A stretch of 6,880 bases of DNA from an uncultured Clostridia bacterium (GTDB taxonomy: Bacteria > Bacillota > Clostridia > Christensenellales > Borkfalkiaceae). Numbering within the stretch: the first letter of the stretch is position 1; each line of letters opens with the position of its first letter. Below are positions 1 to 5,430 of the stretch, in pieces. The notes below the pieces were generated by a model, which was given only the letters and a program-made list of their open reading frames with translations, was not told the origin of the DNA and made no database searches. The position numbers and the translations under genes were made by a program. The stretch spans positions 1 to 6,880 of the forward strand of contig CAMOXE010000149.1 of assembly GCA_946628865.1 (NCBI GenBank), given 5' to 3'.

Positions 1-2
1 AA

Positions 3-1613
3 ATGATTATGGATAATAAATCGAATAAAGTCAAAATCGAACTTCACGGCAGGATAGATTCATCCAACGCCGCGGACTGTGAACTTAAACTTTTAAGCGA
101 ATTAAGCGTATACGGCGAAAAAACCGATTTCGCGCTTGTTTTGGACGCGTCGGATCTCGAGTACATTTCGAGCGCCGGACTTCGCGTCATACTCAGACTA
201 AAGAAAAAATATGCAAACCTCGAAATCGAAAACGTCAATTCGGATATTTACGAGACGCTTGAAATGACGGGTTTTACCGAAATGATGCCCGTCAAAAAGG
301 CGTATAGGGTAGTATCCGTAGAAGGCTGCGAGGTAATAGGCGAGGGCGCTAACGGAAAGGTTTACCGCATAGACAAGGACAACGTAGTAAAGACCTATAA
401 AAACGCGGATGCGCTTTCCGAGATCCAGCGGGAACGCGAAGTCGCGAGGCTCGCGCTTATTCTCGGCGTTCCGACGGCTATTTCATACGACGTCGTGAGG
501 GTGGGCGACAGTTACGGGTCGGTATTCGAGTTGTTGAACGCAAAATCCTTTGCGAAAATTCTCGCGACCGAGCCTGAAAACTTTGATTTTTGCGTGAGCG
601 AATACGCGAAAATGCTCAGAAAAATACATTCCATCGTAGTCGAAAAAGGCAAACTGCCGTCGATAAAGGCAAAGACGCTTGCAAAAGTAGAGCGCATAAA
701 AGATATTTTGCCGGACGGATTAGGCGAAAAACTCTTGGAAATGACTAAGGCCATCCCCGAAAGCGATCATATGATCCACGGCGATTGCCACACGAAGAAC
801 ATAGTTCTTGCCGACGGCGAGGTTTTGCTTATCGACATGGATACGCTTTCCGTCGGACACCCGATATTCGAACTCGTACACATGTATAATTCGTATATAG
901 GCTTTTCCGAATACGATCATGAAATCATAAAGAAATTCCAAGGCTTTGACGCGGAGGTGGCCAAGAAATTCTGGCACGCGTCGCTTAAAGCCTATCTCGG
1001 AACGGACGACGAGAAAAAAGTGCGTGAGGTAGAAGAAAAAGTTCAATGCCTTTCGTATGCGTATCTCGTCGACTGGAAGAGGCGGCATAGCGATTTAACG
1101 AGTCAAGCGGACAAAGCGACGTACGATCTTTGGCTTAAGAGATTGCTCGAGATATTGCCGCGTATCGATACGCTTAACTTTGACGTCGAGAGTATAGAAT
1201 CTTCCGGAAACGAACTTGAAATAGAGGCTTTAACGGATAACCTCGATAAAGTCATCGAATTCGTAAACGGTAAACTTTCCGCGGCGGGTTGCGGGAAGAA
1301 AGCCGAAATGCAGGTAGAGATCGCCGTAGAAGAGATATTCGTAAACGTCGCGCATTACGCCTACGCTCCGAACACGGGCAGCGTAACGGTCGGGGTAAAA
1401 ATATCCGACGATCCGCGCTTTGTGACAATAACGTTTAAAGACGGCGGCAAGCCGTACAATCCGCTCGCCAAACCGGACCCGGACGTAACGCTGCCTGCCG
1501 GCGAGCGCGAGATAGGCGGCTTGGGAATATTTATGACGAAGAAAGTTATGGATGAACTTTCATACGAATACATCGACGGTAAGAACGTGTTGACGCTTAA
1601 GAAATACTTTTAA
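3..1613 (+). CDS. STAS / APH-like kinase / RsbW-like ATPase three-domain fusion protein
   Basis: The 536-residue protein has three recognisable modules. Residues ~8-100 are a STAS (anti-anti-sigma, SpoIIAA/RsbV-like) domain with the signature YISSAGLRVIL at 54-64. Residues ~108-385 resemble aminoglycoside/choline phosphotransferases: a glycine-rich loop GEGANGKV (113-120), lysine K130, the catalytic-loop pattern HGDCHTKN (259-266; D261, N266) and metal-binding D278 in LLIDMD. Residues ~405-536 form a GHKL ATPase like RsbW/SpoIIAB, with an N-box (E444, N448, H451), a G1 box DGGKPYNP (480-487) and a G2 box GGLGIF (505-510). Family knowledge: STAS proteins and RsbW-type kinases are opposing partners in partner-switch control of sigma factors or other effectors. 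A cytosolic signalling role is inferred; no signal peptide or membrane segment is visible, and the target and kinase substrate are unknown. Only 2 nt precede the first ATG, so its ribosome site is not visible; an ATG at 9 is an alternative start. No sigma factor gene lies in the window. Confidence 0.85.
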   Translation: MIMDNKSNKVKIELHGRIDSSNAADCELKLLSELSVYGEKTDFALVLDASDLEYISSAGLRVILRLKKKYANLEIENVNSDIYETLEMTGFTEMMPVKKAYRVVSVEGCEVIGEGANGKVYRIDKDNVVKTYKNADALSEIQREREVARLALILGVPTAISYDVVRVGDSYGSVFELLNAKSFAKILATEPENFDFCVSEYAKMLRKIHSIVVEKGKLPSIKAKTLAKVERIKDILPDGLGEKLLEMTKAIPESDHMIHGDCHTKNIVLADGEVLLIDMDTLSVGHPIFELVHMYNSYIGFSEYDHEIIKKFQGFDAEVAKKFWHASLKAYLGTDDEKKVREVEEKVQCLSYAYLVDWKRRHSDLTSQADKATYDLWLKRLLEILPRIDTLNFDVESIESSGNELEIEALTDNLDKVIEFVNGKLSAAGCGKKAEMQVEIAVEEIFVNVAHYAYAPNTGSVTVGVKISDDPRFVTITFKDGGKPYNPLAKPDPDVTLPAGEREIGGLGIFMTKKVMDELSYEYIDGKNVLTLKKYF

Positions 1614-1615
1614 AT

Positions 1616-2464
1616 ATGCGAGAAGTAAAACCCGATTTACATATGCACACGCGTTTTTCGGACGGCACGGATACTCCCGAGGAATTGCTTTGCGCGCTTA
1701 AGTCAGCGGGTATAACCGCGTTTTCGGTGACCGATCACGACTGCATAGACGCGGCGAGGATAATTCCGGGGCTGTTACGCGACGGCGACCCCTCGTTTAT
1801 TTGCGGAGTGGAGTTTTCGTGTAAAGACGAGGACGGCAAATACCATATTTTAGGCTACGGATACGACGCGGAAAGCGAGGGAATAAACGCCGTGGTTGAA
1901 AAGGGGCATAAAATACGGATGAACAAGGCGCAAAGGCGACTTGAATTTTTAAAGTCCGAGTTCGGCTTTTCCTTTCCGAAAGAAGAGATAGAGCGGCTTT
2001 TGGCTAATCCGAATCCGGGTAAGCCGCATATTGCGGCACTCATGGTAAAGTGCGGCTACGCAAAGAATAAAGAGGACGCGATATATAACTATCTGAACCG
2101 TCTGCATTGTCCCGCCGAATACGTCCGACCGGAAGAGGCTATAGCCGGAATAATAAAAAGCGGCGGGATACCCGTTCTCGCTCATCCGTTTTACGGCAGC
2201 GGCGACGAGTTGATTTTAGGCGACGAGATGGACGCTCGTTTGAAAAAACTGATCGGCTACGGTTTAACGGGAATAGAGGCGTATTATTCCGGGTTTTCGG
2301 AAAAACTTCGGCTCGGCGCGTTAAGTCTTGCGGATAAATACGACCTGCTCGTAACCGCCGGAAGCGACTATCACGGAGGGAATAAGACCGTGCGCTTAGG
2401 CGATACGGGCTACGCCGCTAAATGCGACAGACTTGAAAAATTTTTGCAAGCCGTCGGCGTCTGA
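1616..2464 (+). CDS. PHP-domain metal-dependent phosphoesterase (TrpH/YciV, RNase AM-like)
   Basis: The 282-residue protein is a full-length PHP-family hydrolase. The motifs appear in the expected order: DLHMHTRFSDG (7-17, metal ligands H9 and H11), TDHD (39-42), GVEFS (64-68, E66), a KPH at 136-138, AHP (189-191, H190) and GSDYH (249-253). Length and motif spacing fit the TrpH/YciV group. Characterised members are 3',5'-nucleotide bisphosphate phosphatases or 5'-3' exonucleases on short 5'-monophosphate RNA (E. coli RNase AM, which trims rRNA 5' ends); which activity applies here cannot be read from the sequence. It lacks the polymerase regions of PolX or PolC, and histidinol phosphatase is less likely given the short TrpH-like insert at ~85-170. 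The start lies 2 nt after the preceding stop codon with no clear Shine-Dalgarno sequence, so translational coupling to the STAS-kinase gene is likely. Confidence 0.85.
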   Translation: MREVKPDLHMHTRFSDGTDTPEELLCALKSAGITAFSVTDHDCIDAARIIPGLLRDGDPSFICGVEFSCKDEDGKYHILGYGYDAESEGINAVVEKGHKIRMNKAQRRLEFLKSEFGFSFPKEEIERLLANPNPGKPHIAALMVKCGYAKNKEDAIYNYLNRLHCPAEYVRPEEAIAGIIKSGGIPVLAHPFYGSGDELILGDEMDARLKKLIGYGLTGIEAYYSGFSEKLRLGALSLADKYDLLVTAGSDYHGGNKTVRLGDTGYAAKCDRLEKFLQAVGV

Positions 2465-2475
2465 CGCTTAAAGCC

Positions 2476-2504
2476 TTGACAAAGCCGCAGATTTTTGATA
2501 ATAT
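2476..2504 (+). promoter_or_regulatory. Sigma-A-type promoter for the YugP-like gene
   Basis: A perfect -35 box TTGACA lies at 2476-2481. The -10 is either GATAAT at 2497-2502 (five of six consensus bases but a short 15-nt spacer) or TAATAT at 2499-2504 (17-nt spacer, four of six). The region downstream is AT-rich and the ribosome binding site follows within about 20 nt, so the untranslated leader would be very short. This suggests the gene at 2535 is transcribed separately from the upstream pair. No clear terminator is visible for that pair. Confidence 0.6.
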
Positions 2505-2521
2505 AAAAATTAATAAAAATT

Positions 2522-2527
2522 GGAGGG
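2522..2527 (+). promoter_or_regulatory. Ribosome binding site that sets the start at 2535
   Basis: GGAGGG at 2522-2527 is followed by 7 nt and then ATG at 2535. An in-frame TTG at 2520 would extend the protein by five residues, but it overlaps this Shine-Dalgarno sequence and has none of its own, so ATG 2535 is the supported start. Confidence 0.85.
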
Positions 2528-2534
2528 CAATATT

Positions 2535-3323
2535 ATGCCGTTGTTTGAAAATATCGAAGAATTTGAAAACGTTACGCCCGCTTTGCAATGGGCGATATTT
2601 ATCGTCGCCGCGCTGATAGCGATCGTCGCGGTTATTTCGCTCGGGGTATCCGTTTGGCTTGCGATTAAGTATGTAACTTACAACAGAACGAAAAACTCCG
2701 CGCAGATTTCGGGCGGCGACGCGGCGAGAAAAATTCTCGACGCAAACGGTTTACAGCACATAAAAGTGTCGACGTTCGGGTCGATGGTGTTCGGAAACAG
2801 TTATTCGCACTACTTCAAAAAAGTAAGAATAAGGAGACTTACCGCGAAGAAAACGAGTATAACCTCGCTCGCTATCGGCGCGGAGAAAGCCTCGCTGGCG
2901 GTTTTGGATAAGGAACGCGATCCGGATATGCTGACGAGAGTAAGACTTACACCGCTCATTTATTTCGGACCTTTGGCGTTTATTCCCATAGTGCTTGTGG
3001 GCATCGTTATAGATATTATACTGTTCAGCTTTACGGGCATTGCGACGCTTGTAGCCACGCTCCTCGGTCTCGGCTTTTACGTCGTATCGTTCGTTATGTC
3101 GGTAAAGGTATTAAAAACCGAAGTAAAAGCGCAGAATAAAGCCATAGAAATAATGAAGTCTCAAAATATGGCGACGGGCAAAGAACTCGACATGATGAAA
3201 GAACTCTATAAGATCTACAATATCCAGTATATAAACGACATAATTTTGGAATTTTTGCAAATTATTCTCAGAGTTTTGGAGATCATCGCGAAAATGCAGC
3301 AATCGTCCGCTAATAACGACTGA
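2535..3323 (+). CDS. YugP-like membrane protein with degenerate (probably inactive) zinc-peptidase motif
   Basis: The 262-residue protein has an N-terminal membrane segment (~15-46), a central soluble stretch, two further hydrophobic segments (~138-165 and ~167-190) and a C-terminal amphipathic or membrane-associated helix (~233-252). Its order of elements follows YugP-type neutral zinc metallopeptidases (PF04298) as I recall them: the GGDAARKILDANGL block (60-73; family GxEVARxILDxNGL), a KKVRIRRL strand (95-102; family KTLRLS), a SITSLAIGAEKASLAVL helix (108-124), a PLIYFGPL block (140-147; family VPxxNFGS) and a KTEVKAQNKAIEIM block (194-207; family LPVEFNASxRALxLL). At the site of HEAGH the sequence reads EKASL (117-121), so both zinc-binding histidines and the catalytic glutamate are missing. 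The reading frame is intact, so it is probably a functional protein with a non-catalytic, perhaps binding or scaffold, role; that role is unknown. The assignment is by pattern memory, not a search. Confidence 0.65.
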   Translation: MPLFENIEEFENVTPALQWAIFIVAALIAIVAVISLGVSVWLAIKYVTYNRTKNSAQISGGDAARKILDANGLQHIKVSTFGSMVFGNSYSHYFKKVRIRRLTAKKTSITSLAIGAEKASLAVLDKERDPDMLTRVRLTPLIYFGPLAFIPIVLVGIVIDIILFSFTGIATLVATLLGLGFYVVSFVMSVKVLKTEVKAQNKAIEIMKSQNMATGKELDMMKELYKIYNIQYINDIILEFLQIILRVLEIIAKMQQSSANND

Positions 3324-3347
3324 TAAAAGTATAAAAAAATTAAATCA

Positions 3348-3364
3348 AAGCGTTATAAACGCTT
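3348..3364. repeat. Perfect inverted repeat abutting the rimP-operon -35 box
   Basis: AAGCGTT and AACGCTT form perfect 7-bp arms around a 3-bp centre (ATA). The right arm shares its last two bases with the -35 hexamer at 3363-3368. No T-tract follows on the + strand, so it is a poor intrinsic terminator. A palindrome in this position could be an operator for a dimeric DNA-binding protein. It could also act as a weak 3' end hairpin for the YugP-like mRNA, which stops 24 nt upstream. Confidence 0.55.
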
Positions 3365-3391
3365 GCAAAAAGTTAATTATTATGTTATAAT
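3363..3391 (+). promoter_or_regulatory. Strong extended -10 promoter for the rimP-nusA-rnpM-infB operon
   Basis: The -35 is TTGCAA (3363-3368), the spacer is 17 nt, and the -10 is a perfect TATAAT (3386-3391) preceded by TG at 3383-3384, giving an extended -10. Transcription would start near 3397-3400, leaving a leader of about 108 nt before rimP. This is the best promoter in the window and fits a highly expressed housekeeping operon. Confidence 0.8.
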
Positions 3392-3417
3392 AATTACGCT
3401 GAATATGATTTACTTGT

Positions 3418-3449
3418 ATTTGAGAGCGAAAGGTTCGCTCTCAAATTTT
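3418..3449 (+). terminator. Intrinsic-terminator-like hairpin in the rimP-nusA leader (putative attenuator)
   Basis: A perfect 13-bp stem (3418-3430 pairing with 3434-3446) closes a 3-nt AGG loop and is followed by a short, interrupted T-run (TTTT at 3446-3449, then CGTTG). It lies about 20 nt downstream of the predicted transcription start and 57 nt upstream of rimP, so it would act on this operon's own transcript as well as on read-through from the YugP-like gene. B. subtilis NusA is reported to control its own operon through a NusA-dependent terminator in the leader; the weak U-tract here fits that type. Attenuation is inferred. The hairpin itself is plain in the sequence. Confidence 0.7.
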
Positions 3450-3458
3450 CGTTGCGGG

Positions 3459-3487
3459 GGGATTATTGTCCGCGGGACGGGATTATT
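3459..3487 (+). repeat. Two direct copies of GGGATTATT in the rimP leader
   Basis: GGGATTATT occurs at 3459-3467 and again at 3479-3487, 20 nt apart start to start, between the leader hairpin and the rimP ribosome binding site. A small palindrome centred on CCGCGG (3470-3475) lies between them. It may be a protein-binding repeat in the leader RNA or DNA, or chance. Confidence 0.45.
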
Positions 3488-3497
3488 CGGCGAAATC

Positions 3498-3504
3498 GGA
3501 GGAG
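3498..3504 (+). promoter_or_regulatory. rimP: Ribosome binding site that sets the rimP start
   Basis: GGAGGAG at 3498-3504 lies just ahead of ATG 3507. The same frame stays open upstream to a TTG at 3363, but that codon sits in the promoter -35 box and the extra 48 residues would span the leader hairpin. The resulting 153-residue length matches the family. Confidence 0.9.
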
Positions 3505-3506
3505 AA

Positions 3507-3968
3507 ATGAAGTTTAAAACTCGGGAAGAGATATTGTCGGCATTGTCGCCCGTTGCCGATAAAGAGGGCGTAGAACTCGTTGATATAGAACTGAAAATAT
3601 CCAAAAATCCGTCCATAACCGTATTCGTTGATACGGAGGACGGGGTTGACTTAGACACGCTTGAAAGATTTCACAACGCAATCGACCCGGTGTTGGACGA
3701 GGTAGACCCGTCGTACGGCGCGGCGTATACGCTGAACGTATCGAGTCCGGGGCTTGACAGACCGTTTAAAACGGATAGGGACTACGAGCGGCACTTGGGC
3801 GAGGACGTAGAAGTGAAACTCTTCGCGCCGATAAAGGGCGTAAAAAACTTCGACGGCAAACTGGTCGGCTACGACGGCAAGAACGCGACGATAGAAACCG
3901 AAAAGGAAACGATGGTATTACCGCTTAATAAAATAGCAAAAATAAGCGTAGCGATAAAATTCGATTAA
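3507..3968 (+). CDS. rimP: Ribosome maturation factor RimP
   Basis: The 153-residue protein is of normal length for RimP (formerly YhbC/YlxS, DUF150), which binds the 30S subunit and assists its late assembly in the cytosol. The N-terminal alpha/beta domain covers ~1-84 and contains GVELVDIELK (21-30) and the family hallmark NVSSPGLDRPFKTDRDYERHLG (77-98). The C-terminal SH3-like domain (~99-153) contains VEVKLFAPIKGVKNFDGKL (101-119). It is the first gene of the operon, 17 nt ahead of nusA, the standard order in Bacillota and Proteobacteria. Its promoter and leader hairpin lie directly upstream. Confidence 0.95.
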   Translation: MKFKTREEILSALSPVADKEGVELVDIELKISKNPSITVFVDTEDGVDLDTLERFHNAIDPVLDEVDPSYGAAYTLNVSSPGLDRPFKTDRDYERHLGEDVEVKLFAPIKGVKNFDGKLVGYDGKNATIETEKETMVLPLNKIAKISVAIKFD

Positions 3969-3985
3969 CGAAAAGGAGAATAAAG

Positions 3986-5101
3986 ATGAAGAATAAAGAT
4001 TTCTTTCTTGCGATAGAAGATCTTGAAAGAGAAAAGGGGATAAAGCCGGGCGTACTTTTGGAGACGTTGACGAACGCTCTCGTTATCGCGTATAAAAAGC
4101 ACACGGGCGACGCGAGAGACGTCATAATCGACATGAATCCCGAAAAGGATACGGTTAGATTTTTTGCGGTAAAGACCGTCGTCGAAGAGGTCGTGGACGA
4201 GGACAAGGAAATATCGCTGGAAGAGGCGAAAGAGATAAAAAAGACCGCCAAAGTAGGCGATCAGTTAAAAGAGGAATTTACTCCGAAGGATTTCGGCAGA
4301 ATATCTGCGCAGACGGCTAAACAAGTGGTGCTTCAGAAACTTCGCGAGACCGAGCGCGACAATACGTTGGCTGAATTCGAGGATAAGGAAAACGAAATAA
4401 AGGCTTGTACGGTAAGACGCGTAGACGACAAGACGGTATACGTCGAAATAGGCGCGGGCGAAGTGGAGGCAGTGATGCTCCCGCAGGATCAGACTCCGGG
4501 CGAGACCTATAACGTCAACGACAAACTGATGGTCTACGTCAAGAAAGTAAGGACGACGGGCAAGAGCGCGCAGATCCTCGTTTCGAGGACTTCGCCGGGG
4601 CTTGTCAAAAAACTTTTCGAGAGCGTAGTTCCGGAAATCGCGCAAGGTATAGTAACGGTAAAGGCGGTATCGAGAGAGCCCGGACACAGATCGAAGATAG
4701 CGATAGTCTCCAACGACCCGAACGTAGACGCGTTAGGCGCGTGCGTCGGAAACAAGGGTTCGAGAGTAAACGAAGTAGTAAAGGAACTCGGCGGCGAGAA
4801 GATAGACATAATACTTTGGAGCGAAGATCCGCTCGAGTATATAGCGAAAGCGCTTTCGCCCGCAAAGGTGTTGAAAGTAAGCGCGATAGAAGGCGAAAAG
4901 GTCGCGCGCGTAGTAGTTCCGGACGATAAACTTTCGCTCGCCATCGGCAAAGACGGTCAGAACGCCAGACTTGCGGCGAGGCTCACGGGTTGGAAGATAG
5001 ACGTAAAGAGCGAAAGCAAAGACAGAAAAGAGCAAGAAGCGCTTGCCGCGAGCGAGGAATTTGCGGATTTAGACGTCGAGGCATCCGAAGAGCAGCAATA
5101 A
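3986..5101 (+). CDS. nusA: Transcription elongation/termination factor NusA
   Basis: The 371-residue protein matches the short Bacillus-type NusA. It binds RNA polymerase and RNA, and influences pausing, intrinsic termination and antitermination. Domains in order: an N-terminal RNA-polymerase-binding domain (~1-130, starting with DFFLAIEDLEREKGI), an S1 domain (~135-200), a KH1 domain with GACVGNKGSRV (251-261) and a KH2 domain with LSLAIGKDGQNARLAARLTGWKIDV (317-340). A short acidic tail (350-371) ends it; the C-terminal AR repeats of E. coli NusA are absent. An AAAAGGAG site at 3971-3978 precedes ATG 3986 at good spacing. Because NusA promotes termination at weak intrinsic terminators, the leader hairpin at 3418-3449 makes autoregulation plausible. 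Confidence 0.97.
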   Translation: MKNKDFFLAIEDLEREKGIKPGVLLETLTNALVIAYKKHTGDARDVIIDMNPEKDTVRFFAVKTVVEEVVDEDKEISLEEAKEIKKTAKVGDQLKEEFTPKDFGRISAQTAKQVVLQKLRETERDNTLAEFEDKENEIKACTVRRVDDKTVYVEIGAGEVEAVMLPQDQTPGETYNVNDKLMVYVKKVRTTGKSAQILVSRTSPGLVKKLFESVVPEIAQGIVTVKAVSREPGHRSKIAIVSNDPNVDALGACVGNKGSRVNEVVKELGGEKIDIILWSEDPLEYIAKALSPAKVLKVSAIEGEKVARVVVPDDKLSLAIGKDGQNARLAARLTGWKIDVKSESKDRKEQEALAASEEFADLDVEASEEQQ

Positions 5102-5122
5102 AAGGATTTAAGGGCGGTAGTT

Positions 5123-5395
5123 ATGGTCGAAAAGAAAAAGCCGATAAGAACGTGCGTATGTTGTCGCAGAGAATTTACAAAGGACGAACTTATGCGCGTA
5201 GTAGCGACGAAAGACGGCAAAGTCTTTTTAGACGAAAGCAAAAAGGCGAACGGGCGCGGCGCGTATATTTGCGGCGAAGAGTCGTGCATGAAAAAACTTG
5301 CCAAATCGAAAGCGCTTGATCGAGCGCTTAAAACGCCTATTTCGTCAGAAGTGTACGCGTTGATTGCGGACGGAATAGCCGCCGCTAAGAAATAA
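5123..5395 (+). CDS. rnpM: RNase P modulator RnpM (YlxR, DUF448)
   Basis: The 90-residue protein carries the YlxR family marks: PIRTCVCCRREFTKDELMRVV (7-27, cysteines 11, 13 and 14), a DGKVFLDESKKANGRGAYIC block (31-50) and CMKKLAKSKALDRALK (55-70). The family is a small basic RNA-binding protein; the B. subtilis member has been described as a modulator of RNase P, hence the name RnpM. It lies 21 nt after nusA and 35 nt before infB. The ribosome site is imperfect (AAGGGCGG at 5110-5117, 5 nt from the ATG), so some coupling to nusA translation is possible. Confidence 0.93.
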   Translation: MVEKKKPIRTCVCCRREFTKDELMRVVATKDGKVFLDESKKANGRGAYICGEESCMKKLAKSKALDRALKTPISSEVYALIADGIAAAKK

Positions 5396-5430
5396 AGGTT
5401 TCTATTTTTCAAAGATCCGGAGAAATGTAA

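Noticed and set aside
324..1160. APH-like domain read as an aminoglycoside resistance enzyme
   Set aside because: The domain is embedded between STAS and RsbW-like domains, so a signalling role is more likely; the fold motifs alone do not indicate an antibiotic substrate.
2432..2450. Near-palindrome CTTGAAAAATTTTTGCAAG near the end of the PHP gene, considered as a terminator
   Set aside because: It is imperfect, AT-rich, lies inside coding sequence (LEKFLQA) and lacks a G/C stem followed by a T-run.
2456..2467. Inverted repeat GCGTC-T-GACGC at the PHP stop codon, considered as a terminator stem
   Set aside because: A one-base centre cannot form a hairpin loop and no T-tract follows.
3363..3506. 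Upstream TTG extension of rimP by 48 residues
   Set aside because: It would start in the promoter -35 box and read through the leader hairpin; a strong Shine-Dalgarno site marks ATG 3507 and the resulting length fits the family.
3324..3506. Possible tRNA ahead of rimP, as metY in enteric bacteria
   Set aside because: No cloverleaf-like arms or T-loop sequence is visible; the region is explained by promoter, hairpin and repeats.
4265..5035. Several open frames on the - strand opposite nusA
   Set aside because: They mirror the nusA coding sequence, give Arg- or Ser/Tyr-rich translations without domains, and have no convincing ribosome sites.
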